From an uncultured delta proteobacterium (GTDB lineage: Bacteria; Myxococcota_A; Polyangia; Polyangiales; Polyangiaceae), in NCBI GenBank assembly GCA_903906315.1, contig CAIVJW010000266.1:1-40212 (forward strand): DNA of 40,212 bases, written 5' to 3'. Position 1 is the first letter of the stretch, and each line of letters begins with the position of its first letter. A program made the position numbers and the translations under genes. The notes beneath the pieces are model-generated. The model ran no database searches and was not told where the DNA came from. It saw only the letters and a list, made by a program, of their open reading frames with translations. Of the stretch, positions 23,606-32,155 are shown piece by piece.

Positions 23606-24037
23606 TCAGCCTCCGCGGGCCGTGCCCTGCACGGTCACGACCAGCCGCCGCGCGTGCGGCGCGCGCCGGTGCTCCCAGACGTAGAGCGCCTGCCACGTCC
23701 CGAGCAGGAGCCGGCCACCCGAGACGGGGATCGTCTCGCTCGATCGGGTGATCGAGGCGCGGAGGTGGCCCGGCATGTCGTCCGGCCCCTCGTCGTCGTG
23801 CTCGTAGCCTGGGCCCTCCGGGGCGAGCTTCGCCATCCAGCGATCGAGGTCGCGGAGCACCGAAGGATCGGCGTTCTCCTGGATCACGAGGCTCGCCGAG
23901 GTGTGCTGCAGAAACACCGAGCACAGGCCCGCGTCGACGCCCGAGGCCGCGACCCGGGCGCCGATTTCGCGGGTCACGTCGTGGAGGCCGTGCCCGCGCG
24001 TCTGCACCGTGAGCGTGCCCTGCCACGTCGTCGTCAT
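23606..24037 (-). CDS. YjbQ family protein (UPF0047)
   Basis: The 143-aa product matches the YjbQ/UPF0047 family: an N-terminal GLHDVTREIGARV, the central FLQHTSASLVIQENAD (His in HTSA), a DDMPGHLRASI block and C-terminal LLLGTWQALYVWEHR. The fold is a small trimeric beta/alpha protein; weak thiamin-phosphate synthase activity has been reported for some members, but the physiological role is unsettled. The ATG at 24037 gives the usual family length (about 140 aa); longer upstream extensions are Arg/Ala-rich shadows. It is divergent from the metalloprotease gene. Confidence 0.9.
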   Translation of the reverse strand: MTTTWQGTLTVQTRGHGLHDVTREIGARVAASGVDAGLCSVFLQHTSASLVIQENADPSVLRDLDRWMAKLAPEGPGYEHDDEGPDDMPGHLRASITRSSETIPVSGGRLLLGTWQALYVWEHRRAPHARRLVVTVQGTARGG

Positions 24038-24134
24038 CGCCGCACTGTCGCACGCGCGCTGGCCCGCGGCGATCGGCGCGCGCGCCGGTCCGGCTTGTCC
24101 CCACGGCCGAACCTGGTGAAAGTGGCGTCGACTC

Positions 24135-25175
24135 ATGCTCACGTCCGTCCAACCGCGCCCGACGTCCTCGTCGCGGACCCGCTCCGGGCGTGGTGAGCGA
24201 ACCTTCGCCGTCGTGGCGGCGGTCGCGACTGGCGCGTGCGGGGCGCCGCGCGCGGCCACGACGGGATCGTCGCCCGCGACGATCGAGGCGATCGCCGCCG
24301 AGCTCGAGGCGATCGCGGGCCCGGCGGTCGGGCCGCACCCCGAGACCTTCCGCGCCATCCTGGCCGACACCCTGGCGAAGGACGCGTACGCCTGCATGCC
24401 GTCGCCGGCTGCGCTTTTCTTCGGCGCGGCGCCCGAGGGCGAGCGCGTGATCGACGGCGCGATGCCGCACTACGGCCTGTGGCTCGGGCCGATGCGCTAC
24501 CTCGTGCGCCGGCTCCCGCCACGTCCCGGTTCGGTCCGCGGCCGCTGGGAGGTGGCGCTGCGCGTCGTCGTCGACCCGCCCTCCGGCGGCACGCTCGAGC
24601 TGCCCGACTGCGCCTTGCGCGCCGAGCTCGACGGGCCCGTCGTCTGCGAAGGGGCCCCGTACGCGGCCTCTCCCTCGACGGAGGCGTGCCCCGGGACGGG
24701 CACGTTCCGCGCGCCCGCGACCGCGCACAACGTGGCCGCGCTGCTCGGCCGCCTCTCGCGCGAGGCGGCGCGCTACTGGCAGCGTGACGCCGACGCCTTC
24801 GGACTGCCAATCACCTACGACTTCGAGATCCTGGTCGCCGACCTCGCCGCTCGCGCCACCCGCGCCGAGATCCGACTGCCACTCTGGCCGACGTGCGGCA
24901 GGACTCCGTACTTCGCCGCGTTGCGGAGCGGCTGGTCGACGCCCATCGTCGCGCACGAGCTCGGCCATTTCCTGGGGCTGCTCGACGAGTACGAGGCCCT
25001 GTCCGGCGTGACTCGCCTCTACCCGAAGACGCCCTTCCTCGGCGCGGAGGTCAGCCGGATGGGGCTCTCGATGCGCGAGGGCACGCGCGTCCTGCCCCTG
25101 CACCACTACCTCGTGCTCCGGCGCTACCTCTGCGCGGAGCCGGGGAGCGGCGCCGCGTGGACCGGCGGAATTTGA
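24135..25175 (+). CDS. Secreted metzincin-like zinc metalloprotease
   Basis: The 346-aa product has a hydrophobic signal (about 24-34) ending in TGAC (Cys35, a weak lipobox), then about 230 residues without a recognisable domain. HELGHFLGLLDEY follows at 274-286. This HExxHxxGxxD-type motif supplies two His and Glu, with Asp or Glu-Tyr in the position of the third ligand, as in some metzincin and M64-like families. Six Cys in the mature region may form disulfides. It is likely exported to the envelope or outside. I cannot assign a specific peptidase family. The ATG at 24135 is the only start preserving the signal. Confidence 0.75.
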   Translation: MLTSVQPRPTSSSRTRSGRGERTFAVVAAVATGACGAPRAATTGSSPATIEAIAAELEAIAGPAVGPHPETFRAILADTLAKDAYACMPSPAALFFGAAPEGERVIDGAMPHYGLWLGPMRYLVRRLPPRPGSVRGRWEVALRVVVDPPSGGTLELPDCALRAELDGPVVCEGAPYAASPSTEACPGTGTFRAPATAHNVAALLGRLSREAARYWQRDADAFGLPITYDFEILVADLAARATRAEIRLPLWPTCGRTPYFAALRSGWSTPIVAHELGHFLGLLDEYEALSGVTRLYPKTPFLGAEVSRMGLSMREGTRVLPLHHYLVLRRYLCAEPGSGAAWTGGI

Positions 25176-25187
25176 CCGATCGGTCAA
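25172..25187. promoter_or_regulatory. Perfect 16-bp palindrome, TetR-type operator candidate
   Basis: TTGACCGATCGGTCAA is a perfect palindrome with no spacer. It overlaps the metalloprotease stop codon and lies about 63 bp upstream of the next gene's GTG start. Its form matches operators of TetR-family repressors. TTGACC could also serve as part of a -35 element. No TetR gene is in the window. Confidence 0.5.
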
Positions 25188-25249
25188 TCCGGACGCTGCC
25201 CCGGTCGATCCCCGTAGCCGCCGCCCAGCGGCCTCGCCAAGATGCCGCC

Positions 25250-26221
25250 GTGATCGCGCCGCCGACCCTCCACCGCCTGCTCCCGGCCCTCCTCGCCGCC
25301 CTCGCGCTCCCGCTCGCGGCGTGCGACTCGTGCGGCAAGCCCGGCGTCGCGCCGCCCGACGCCGCGCCCTCGGCGCTCGCCCCGCCTACGTCCGCCGCGC
25401 CGCCCGTCCCTTCGGCCGCGCCCGACGCCGGGGTCGCGCCTGCGCCGACGGTCGCTCGCCCGAAGCCGCGCTGCCCGCGCGACATGGTGCTCGTGAAGGA
25501 CCGCTACTGCGTCGACCGCTACGAGGCCGTGCTCGTCGACGCGAAGTCGGAGCAGGAGCTCTCGCCGTACTACCCGCCGGTGCGCAAGGCGGCGACGTCG
25601 ATGGCCACGCTCTGGGAGGAGCAGCGCTTCACGATGGGCGACGAGGAGGCGCAGCAGATGCCCCTGCCGCTCCTGCCCGAGTGGCAGAGGTCGCGCGACT
25701 TCGAGCCGAAGGCCGTGTCCCGAAAGGGCGCCACGCCCCAGGGCTACGCGAACGGCAACGTCGCCGCGGTCGCGTGCAAGGCCGCGGGCAAGCGCCTCTG
25801 CTCGCTCGACGAGTGGCGCACGGCCTGTCGCGGCGAGGAGGACCGGCAGTTTCCCTACGGCGACAAATATGTCGACGGCCGGTGCAACGTCTTCCGCGAC
25901 GCGCACCCGGCGATGGTGCTGCACGGCAACGCGAGCCTCGGGCACAACGACCCGCGCCTGAACCAGGTGAAGTCGAACGGCAAGCCGCTGCTGCGCAAGA
26001 CGGGCGAGACGGCGACCTGTTACAGCCGCTGGGGCGAGGACGCCGTCGCCGACATGGTCGGCAACCTCGACGAGTGGGTCGAGGACCCGAAGGGCGCGTT
26101 CGCGGGCGGCTTCTACTCGCGATCGAAGAAGGACGGCTGCGACTCGATCGTGCGCGCGCACGGCAACGACTACTGGGACTACTCCACGGGCGTCCGCTGC
26201 TGCGCCGATCCGCCTCCGTAG
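25250..26221 (+). CDS. Sulfatase-modifying-factor (FGE/SUMF1-type) domain lipoprotein
   Basis: The 323-aa product has a signal peptide with lipobox LAAC (Cys25) and an Ala/Pro spacer to about residue 72. It then has a domain of the formylglycine-generating-enzyme/sulfatase-modifying-factor family: RDMVLVKDRYCVDRYEAVL, AAVACKAAGKRLCSLDEWRT, FPYGD, VADMVGNLDEWVED, GGFYS and a C-terminal TGVRCCAD. In Myxococcota many such extracytoplasmic proteins probably use the fold for binding rather than catalysis, so enzyme activity is uncertain. The start is GTG 25250, chosen by signal peptide position. Its promoter region holds the 16-bp palindrome. Confidence 0.85.
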   Translation: MIAPPTLHRLLPALLAALALPLAACDSCGKPGVAPPDAAPSALAPPTSAAPPVPSAAPDAGVAPAPTVARPKPRCPRDMVLVKDRYCVDRYEAVLVDAKSEQELSPYYPPVRKAATSMATLWEEQRFTMGDEEAQQMPLPLLPEWQRSRDFEPKAVSRKGATPQGYANGNVAAVACKAAGKRLCSLDEWRTACRGEEDRQFPYGDKYVDGRCNVFRDAHPAMVLHGNASLGHNDPRLNQVKSNGKPLLRKTGETATCYSRWGEDAVADMVGNLDEWVEDPKGAFAGGFYSRSKKDGCDSIVRAHGNDYWDYSTGVRCCADPPP

Positions 26222-26276
26222 CGGCGCCTCGCGGCCGCGGCGTTCGTCCCCCCCCGGGCGCGCGGGGGGCGGCCGA

Positions 26277-28946
26277 TCAGTGCGCGGGGGGCGGGCCGAG
26301 CGAGATGCGGCTTCGGGAGCCGTGTGACTGCGTCTTGTCGATCAGGATCAGCGCAGCAGGCAGGATGACGACCGCGGCGAGCAGGCAGGCCACCTCGCCG
26401 ATGACGGCGGCGATGCCGAGGCTCCGCACCGCGAAGTTCGTCGATCGGACGAGCGCGAGGTAGCCCAGCGTCGTGGTCAGGCTGCAGAGGATGACCGCGC
26501 CGCCCGTCTCGCGGACGGCCGTGATCGCGCCGCCCGCGCCCTCGCGCTGGTAGCGCTGGACGATGTTGACCGCGTAGTCGACGCCGATGCCGAACGTGAT
26601 CGGCAGCGCGATGAAGTTCAGGAAGTTGAGCTTGACCTTCAGCAGCACGAGCAGGCCGGCCATCCACGCGATGCCGATGAGCAGGGCCGCGAGCACGGTC
26701 ATCGCGGCGCGCCCGCCGCGGAAGGCGACGACCACGACGAGGATGGTCGCGATGAGCGAGAAGAGGACGGCCGGCGGCACGTCGTCGACGATCGCCGACC
26801 ACATGTCGGCGTAGATGACCGCGCGACCCGAGCCGCGGACGACGCTGCCGTCGGGCAGCTTCGTCTCGCGGTACGAGTCCGCCCAGCGGAACAGGTAGTG
26901 CGCGTCGTCGACGGCCTCGATGCCCGTCGGGCTGATGTAGACGATGCGCCCGCGCGTGCCGTCGGTCTCGGTGAAGGCGCGCGCGAGCCCGGCGGGCAGC
27001 TCGGCGAGGTCGAACGCCTTGAGACCGTCAGGGGGCAGCACGCGCTCGATGCGCTTCCAGTCGTCGTCCTTGATGACGCCGCGCTTGTGCGCGCGGACGG
27101 CGCGGTCCTTGATGCGGGCGAGCAGGGGGATCTTCGCGGCCTGGTCGGCCGGGATGTAGTCCTGCAGCGAGTGGACGGCCTTGAAGGGCTCGAGGCCCTT
27201 CGGCGCGGCGTCGCGGCGCGCTTCGAGCTCCTTGCGCAGCGGAGCGACCTGGTCGGGCCGATCGACCAGGATGGCCATGCCGTCGGAGCCGACGTAGCCG
27301 GTGATCTCGTCGGCCATCTTGGAGAGCCGGATCTCCTGGGCCCGCGCGCTCTGGTCGGTGCGCAGGTTGCGGAGGTCGTATTCCATCGGGTCGCTCTTCA
27401 CGTAGACGAACGTCCCGACGAGGCCCGCGAGCGTGAGGGCGACGCCGACGGCCAGGATCGCGCGCGGCGCGCGGAGCACGATCGCCGCGATGGGCTTGCC
27501 GTAGCCGACCCCGCCCTCCGTGAGCCGCCGCAGCCGGGCGATCGGCCCCTTCTTCTCGCGCTCGAGCGGCGCGAACCGCTCGATGACCGTCAGGATGCTC
27601 GGCAGCGCGAGGTACGTGGCCGTCCAGCAGAGCAGCATGCCCGCGCCGCCGATCATGCCGAAGTCGCGGAAGCCGCGGAACTCCGTCACGAGGAGCGAGC
27701 CGTACGAGGCGCTCGCGGCGGCGCCGGCGGTCAGCGTCGGCACCCAGGTCTCGCGGTGCGCGATGCGGACGCCGTCGGTGAGGGGCGCGCCGTGGCGGCG
27801 GGCCTCGAGGTACCGCGCCATCCAGATGATGCTGAAGTTGATCCCGTTGCCCGCGACGATCGTGAACAGGAAGCCGGTGGCCATGTTCAGGTGGCCGATC
27901 GCGAGCTGCGTCATCCCGAACGTCCACGAGACGCCGATCAGGATGTTGAGCACCATCGTGAACAGCGTGCGGATGCGCAGGTAGTAGATGAAGACGACGC
28001 CCGCGATGAGGAGCGCGCCGGTGTAGCCGACCTCGGTGAGGTCCTTGTTGATCGCGTTGTACTCGGCGATGCCCGTCACCAGGTCGCCCGTCAGGTCGTG
28101 CGTGATGGCCGGGTCGAACCCGGCCGGGCTCACGCGCGAGACGACCGCCTTGATGCGCCGGAGAGCCTCGTTGCCCGCGGTGAAATCGCTGCCGAGCACC
28201 TTCGACCGCACGGCGACGACCACGGTCTGGCCGTCCTTCGACTGGTAGTAGCCGTCGGGGTAGCGCTCGAGCTCGGTCTCCTGCAGGCCGAAGGACTTCT
28301 TCAGGGTGGCGGAGTCGATCGGCGGCGGGACGTCGTCGTCGTCGAGGCGCGTGCCCGCCGCCTTGCCCACCTCGTATTCGAAGCGCGCGTCGACGTCGTC
28401 GCGGAGCTTCTCGAGCTTCGCGAGGTCGGCGTAGAGCCCCGCGCGCGGACCGAGGAACTTGTAGGCCTCGTGGACGCCGCTCTCTGCCGACCCGACCCAC
28501 GGGGCGCCGACCTTCTCGAGCTCCGGCACGAGCGCGTCGGCGGCCTTGCGGAGGGCCTGCGTGGTCGCCTTGCCGTGGCCCTCGAGGACGACGAACACCG
28601 TCGAGACGCCGGCGGTCTTCGCGGCGACGCGGTCGAGCTCCTTCACGCTCGGCCGATCCTCGGGGAGCAGCGACTCGAAGCCCGTGCGCATGTGCAGGCG
28701 CGACGCGAGCGCGAGCGAGATCACGGTGAGCAAGGCCGTGATCAGGAGCGGCACGCTCGGGCGGCTCACCTGGAGGTGGGCGAGCCAGTACGCGAACGCC
28801 GTGCTCTTGCGCGAGGGCGGCGAGGGGGCGATGGGCGAGCCCTCGAGGGTGATCCTCGGCAGCGCCGGCGGCGGCGGAATCTTCGGTGAGTGCGGGGAGC
28901 TCAGAACGGACCTCCGGCGCGGGGGGTACGCGGCGATGCATAACAC
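26277..28946 (-). CDS. RND/MMPL superfamily membrane transporter (HpnN-like)
   Basis: The product (889 aa from GTG 28946) is a two-fold repeated RND transporter with about 12 membrane helices. A first helix (about residues 68-87) is followed by a large periplasmic loop. Five helices follow, including GALLIAGVVFIYYLRIRTLF and the conserved IVAGNGINFSIIWMARY. A second half has a helix near ILAVGVALTLAGLVGTFVYV, another periplasmic loop, and a final bundle with FSLIATILVVVVAFRGG and FGIGVDYAVNIVQRY, whose Asp is the probable proton-relay residue. Related proteins export lipids such as hopanoids; the substrate here is unknown. The start is uncertain: CTG near 28905 (after GGAGG) and ATG 29063 are alternatives. 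Confidence 0.9.
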   Translation of the reverse strand: MLCIAAYPPRRRSVLSSPHSPKIPPPPALPRITLEGSPIAPSPPSRKSTAFAYWLAHLQVSRPSVPLLITALLTVISLALASRLHMRTGFESLLPEDRPSVKELDRVAAKTAGVSTVFVVLEGHGKATTQALRKAADALVPELEKVGAPWVGSAESGVHEAYKFLGPRAGLYADLAKLEKLRDDVDARFEYEVGKAAGTRLDDDDVPPPIDSATLKKSFGLQETELERYPDGYYQSKDGQTVVVAVRSKVLGSDFTAGNEALRRIKAVVSRVSPAGFDPAITHDLTGDLVTGIAEYNAINKDLTEVGYTGALLIAGVVFIYYLRIRTLFTMVLNILIGVSWTFGMTQLAIGHLNMATGFLFTIVAGNGINFSIIWMARYLEARRHGAPLTDGVRIAHRETWVPTLTAGAAASASYGSLLVTEFRGFRDFGMIGGAGMLLCWTATYLALPSILTVIERFAPLEREKKGPIARLRRLTEGGVGYGKPIAAIVLRAPRAILAVGVALTLAGLVGTFVYVKSDPMEYDLRNLRTDQSARAQEIRLSKMADEITGYVGSDGMAILVDRPDQVAPLRKELEARRDAAPKGLEPFKAVHSLQDYIPADQAAKIPLLARIKDRAVRAHKRGVIKDDDWKRIERVLPPDGLKAFDLAELPAGLARAFTETDGTRGRIVYISPTGIEAVDDAHYLFRWADSYRETKLPDGSVVRGSGRAVIYADMWSAIVDDVPPAVLFSLIATILVVVVAFRGGRAAMTVLAALLIGIAWMAGLLVLLKVKLNFLNFIALPITFGIGVDYAVNIVQRYQREGAGGAITAVRETGGAVILCSLTTTLGYLALVRSTNFAVRSLGIAAVIGEVACLLAAVVILPAALILIDKTQSHGSRSRISLGPPPAH

Positions 28947-29016
28947 GCCGCCTCCCGTGCGGGTGCGGCTCGATGATCGCAGCAGGATTGCGCCCGACGC
29001 CGACCGGGCGACCTCG

Positions 29017-29037
29017 ATCGCAACGTGTCGTTGCGAT
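29017..29037. promoter_or_regulatory. Perfect hairpin/palindrome between lipoprotein and RND genes
   Basis: ATCGCAACG-TGT-CGTTGCGAT has two 9-bp perfect arms around a 3-nt centre. It lies about 70 bp upstream of the likely RND start and 90 bp past the lipoprotein stop. It could be an operator or an RNA hairpin reducing read-through. No T-tract follows. Confidence 0.5.
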
Positions 29038-29127
29038 GCGTCGATCCGCGGGGATCGCGCCATTGCCGGCCGCGGATCCGAGATCGTGGTCGGCGCCGGG
29101 CGCGTCGTGCGCGGCCCGGACGGGCTG

Positions 29128-29799
29128 TCAGTTCGCGCGCTTGGCTGGCGGTGCCGCCGCGCTGCCGCTCGGCGCTGCCGGAGCGACGGCGCTGCCGCTC
29201 GGCGCGGGGGGAGCGATCGCGCTGGACCCGGGCGCGGGCGGAGCTGCCGCGCTCGGCGTGGGCTTCGCCGCGGAGGCGGCCGGCGCGACGTCGCCGGTCC
29301 AGCAGTCGCCCTTCGGCGGCGGGGGCAGCGTGAGCGCGTGGGTCGAGAGATCGCCCTTCTTCGTGGTGAGCTTGTCGGTCTTGTAGACGACCGCGTTGCC
29401 GCACTCGTACGCCGCGTGGTCGCCGCGGTCCGGCGCGCCCTTCTTCGCGTGATCGCCCACGACGGGCCGCGGGGCCAGCTCGTTTTCGCACTGGGCCCAC
29501 TCGACGACGTACTCCTCGGAGCCGTCGGGCAGCGAGACCGTGGCCGGCTTCGCCTTGTCGGTGCGCAGCCCGCGGAGCGTCGCGCGGCCGACGACGGCCT
29601 TGTCCTGCTTGACCGCGACCGTCACCGGGAAGCGCAGCCCGCCGCGCATGCGCGTCGCGTGCCCGACGCCCACCTCGAAGTCGCTGCAGACCGGCTCGCC
29701 CTGCACCGGCGACGGGACGGGCGGACCCGAGCAAGCAGCGGCGATCAGGGCCGGGAGGCCGAGGCCGACGGTGCGGACCAGCGTGCGGGAGATCTTCAC
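29128..29799 (-). CDS. Lipoprotein with Ala/Pro-rich tail, function unknown
   Basis: No family recognised. The 223-aa product has a signal peptide with lipobox IAAAC (Cys23). A middle domain (about 35-170) appears beta-rich (FPVTVAVKQDKAVVGRATLR, EEYVVEWAQCENE) and has four Cys. The last 50 residues are a low-complexity tail built from imperfect repeats of SGSAxAPPAP type, encoded by repeats of GCCGCTCGGCG-like DNA. It precedes the RND gene on the same strand with a 181-bp gap, so a shared role in envelope transport is possible but unproven. Confidence 0.72.
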   Translation of the reverse strand: MKISRTLVRTVGLGLPALIAAACSGPPVPSPVQGEPVCSDFEVGVGHATRMRGGLRFPVTVAVKQDKAVVGRATLRGLRTDKAKPATVSLPDGSEEYVVEWAQCENELAPRPVVGDHAKKGAPDRGDHAAYECGNAVVYKTDKLTTKKGDLSTHALTLPPPPKGDCWTGDVAPAASAAKPTPSAAAPPAPGSSAIAPPAPSGSAVAPAAPSGSAAAPPAKRAN

Positions 29800-29830
29800 G
29801 GCGCGAGCCTCGTTACCCGACCGCGGCGCG

Positions 29831-30277
29831 TCAAGCGTTCTTCGCCTTGCCGGCCTTGGGGATCTTCGTCTTGCCGAGCGCGAGGATGTGCTCGAAGTGC
29901 GCCTTCGACACGGGGACGACGCTCAGCCGCGATCGCTTGAGCAGGGCGATGTCTTCGAGCGCGGCGTCGCCGCGGACCGTATCGAGCGAGACGGGCGCCT
30001 TCACGGCCGTCAGGGCCTCGAGGTCGACGACGCTCCAGTCTTCCTCGGGCGCGGCGGGATCCGGGTACGCCTCGCGGGCGACGCGGGCGATGCCGACGAT
30101 CTCCTTGCCCTCGTTCGAGTGGTAGTAGAGGACGAGATCGCCTTCCTTCATCGCCCGCAGGTTGTTGCGCGCCTCGAAGTTCCGCACGCCGTCCCAGTTC
30201 GTCCGGCCGTCGCGGACGAGCTGCTGAAATGGGTACTTGGAAGGCTCGCTCTTCACGAGCCAGTGCTGCCTGGGCAA
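29831..30277 (-). CDS. EVE domain protein (PUA-like fold)
   Basis: EVE proteins are small PUA-like-fold proteins that bind modified bases. The 148-aa product has the full signature: HWLVKSEPSKYPFQQLV (5-21), WDGVRNFEARNNLRAMKEGD (about 28-47), VLYYHSN (about 49-55), and GIARVAREAYPDP (about 62-74), with a basic Lys-rich tail. Relatives (human THYN1, bacterial YTH/EVE) recognise modified cytosine or other bases; in bacteria some are linked to modification-dependent defence, but no restriction gene is nearby. The TTG at 30277 is chosen because GGAG lies 6 nt upstream and the protein then begins like other family members. Confidence 0.9.
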   Translation of the reverse strand: MPRQHWLVKSEPSKYPFQQLVRDGRTNWDGVRNFEARNNLRAMKEGDLVLYYHSNEGKEIVGIARVAREAYPDPAAPEEDWSVVDLEALTAVKAPVSLDTVRGDAALEDIALLKRSRLSVVPVSKAHFEHILALGKTKIPKAGKAKNA

Positions 30278-30333
30278 GGGCGACTCCGGCGAAAGGTGCG
30301 CGGACGATAGCACGCCGCGGCGCGTCGGCAGCT

Positions 30334-30849
30334 TCAGTCGCTGATCACGATGCGCGTGCCGTCTTTCACGAGCGACGCGACCTCGTCGATCTCGGCGTCG
30401 TCGAGCGCGATGCAGCCGAGCGTCCAGTCGGTCTCCTTGTGCACGCCCGCGAGCTCGCGCGATCCGACGCCGTGGATGCCGATCGAGTGCCCGACGCCGC
30501 GCCCTTTCGGGACCTCGCCGAGGCGCTTCAGCTCCCCGTAGCGCAGGCGATCCTCGTCGTTCGGGTAGCTCACGACCAGGAAGCGGTGGAACAGGCCCGG
30601 GATGCGGCCGCTCACGCGGTACGTCCCGACGGGCGTCTTCTGGTCGCCCTCCCACTGCTTCGGTCCGGCGCCGCCCGGGCCGAGCGCGACGCCGTACGTG
30701 CGGACCGCGGTGTCGCCGGCGAAGAGCGACAGGGTGTGGTCGCTCTTGTCGATGCGGATCTCCGTGACCTCGGGCGTGGCGGGGCGAGGGGGGCGGGCGG
30801 GTGCCGTGGCGGCGGTCAGGGCGGCGAGTGCGAGGATCGCGGTCTTCAT
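30334..30849 (-). CDS. L,D-transpeptidase-family protein (YkuD domain, YafK-like)
   Basis: The 171-aa product has a signal peptide (about 1-19) and a YkuD domain: an N-terminal IRIDKSDHTLSLFAGD, GDQKTPVGTYRVSGR (about 68-82), SIGIHGVGS (His126) and DWTLGCIALDDAEIDEV with nucleophile Cys146. The (T)xGCIAL form, instead of SHGCIR, is that of the YafK/DpaA-like branch, whose E. coli member releases Lpp from peptidoglycan. Here it may cross-link peptidoglycan or cut an envelope protein from it. It is divergent from the ECF-like gene. Confidence 0.9.
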   Translation of the reverse strand: MKTAILALAALTAATAPARPPRPATPEVTEIRIDKSDHTLSLFAGDTAVRTYGVALGPGGAGPKQWEGDQKTPVGTYRVSGRIPGLFHRFLVVSYPNDEDRLRYGELKRLGEVPKGRGVGHSIGIHGVGSRELAGVHKETDWTLGCIALDDAEIDEVASLVKDGTRIVISD

Positions 30850-30953
30850 GCCGGGACGTCGCGCGTCGGGCGCATTTCGTGACGCGGAGCGCGCGCGCGC
30901 GAATTTCGACCGAGGCTCGTCACACTCTGCGGGCCACGTCCGATACCCTCGCG

Positions 30954-32072
30954 ATGAGCACCGCGATGCCCACCGAGGAGCCCGCCCGCAAGGTCGCCAC
31001 GAGCGCCGCCGAGGATCCGCTCGGCGAGGTCGATACGCGCCGGTTTCTGGTCGAATTCGTGCGCAAGCGCGTCGCGCCCGCGGACGTCGAGGACGTCGTC
31101 CAGACGGTCCTGCTCGAGGCGCTCGCCGATGAGGGCCGGCCGACCGATCCGGCCGAGCTCCGCCGGTGGCTCACGGGGATCGCCCGCCACAAGGCCGCGG
31201 ACGTGCACCGCCGCGCCGGGCGCGAGCCGCTGGCCGAGCCGGTCGACCTGGAGGCCGGGCCGCCTCCGGTGGAGGCACGGGCCCTGGTCACGTGGGCCGA
31301 GGAGCAGGCCGCGAGCGTGCGCGACGCCGGCGAGACGCTGCGATGGATGGCGCGCGAAGGCGAGGGCGAGAAGCTCGAGACGATCGCCGCCGAGGAGCAC
31401 GTGCCGGCGGCGCGCGTGCGGCAGCGCGTCTCGCGGATGCGCCGGTGGATGAAGGACCGGTGGCTCGCGGAGCTCGCGCTCGTGGCCGCGATCGCCATCG
31501 CCGCGCTGGTCGCCTACCGGCTGCTGCGTGCGCCGCACGACCTGCCCGAGGCGCTGGTGCCGGAGCCGCCGAGCGCGATGCCGCCGGGGCCCGCGCCCGA
31601 TCCGACCCCGCTCGACCGCGCGCGCGCCCTGCGGGCCGAGTCGCTCGATCGCTGCGACCGCGCCGAGTGGAGCGGATGCCTCGACGGGCTGGATCGCGCC
31701 GCCCGGGTCGACCCCGCGGGCGATCGCGATCCGCCGGTAGCCGCTGCCCGCGAGCGCGCTCGCGCGGCGCTCGCACCGGACGCGCCCGCGCAGAAATCGA
31801 GCGCGTCGCCGCCGATCCCGGCGCCGTCAGCGGCCCCGACGGCGGTCCCGCTGAACGGCCCGTCGGACGCGCCGAACGCGCCGCCGAAGAAGGCTCCGCC
31901 GAAGGCCGCTCCGGAGGCGCGGCCGCCGAACGCACCGCCGAAGTCCGCGAAGCCGTCGTCGAAGAACGACTCGAATGCGCCCTTCGACGGGTTCGGGCCG
32001 GGCGGCGGGTCGATCGGGGGCGACGCGAACGCGCCCCCCATGACCAAGGGCGGACCGGTCCGCAAGAAGTGA
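30954..32072 (+). CDS. ECF-sigma-factor-like protein fused to a transmembrane helix and Pro/Ala-rich tail
   Basis: The 372-aa product starts with a sigma-70-like part: region 2 at about 28-87 (PADVEDVVQTVLLEAL, then RRWLTGIARHKAADVHRR, typical of ECF factors) and region 4 at about 135-168 (EKLETIAAEEHVPAARVRQR, then VSRMRRWM). Immediately after comes a membrane helix (about 172-192, LAELALVAAIAIAALVAYRL). A C-terminal half follows with one small helical segment holding two Cys (SLDRCDRAEWSGCLDGLDRA) and a long Pro/Ala/Lys-rich disordered tail. The sigma part would lie at the membrane on the cytosolic side, with the tail in the periplasm. No separate anti-sigma gene is next to it. The ATG at 30954 is chosen over the in-frame 30801 start, which adds Arg-rich shadow sequence. 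Confidence 0.8.
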   Translation: MSTAMPTEEPARKVATSAAEDPLGEVDTRRFLVEFVRKRVAPADVEDVVQTVLLEALADEGRPTDPAELRRWLTGIARHKAADVHRRAGREPLAEPVDLEAGPPPVEARALVTWAEEQAASVRDAGETLRWMAREGEGEKLETIAAEEHVPAARVRQRVSRMRRWMKDRWLAELALVAAIAIAALVAYRLLRAPHDLPEALVPEPPSAMPPGPAPDPTPLDRARALRAESLDRCDRAEWSGCLDGLDRAARVDPAGDRDPPVAAARERARAALAPDAPAQKSSASPPIPAPSAAPTAVPLNGPSDAPNAPPKKAPPKAAPEARPPNAPPKSAKPSSKNDSNAPFDGFGPGGGSIGGDANAPPMTKGGPVRKK

Positions 32073-32155
32073 GCGAGGTCCGTCCTCGACGGGCATCGGC
32101 CGCGGCGAGGCAGGACGCTGCACGCGGCCAGGTCGTTTCCGGTATATCTGGCTCC

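Noticed and set aside
26898-28889. 663-codon + strand frame opposite the RND exporter
   Set aside because: The minus strand encodes clear membrane helices and RND motifs; the + frame is an Arg/Asp/Val-rich shadow.
28947-29063. N-terminal extension of the RND exporter to the ATG at 29063
   Set aside because: The extra residues are Arg/Ser-rich and include the sequence of the intergenic palindrome; later starts fit better.
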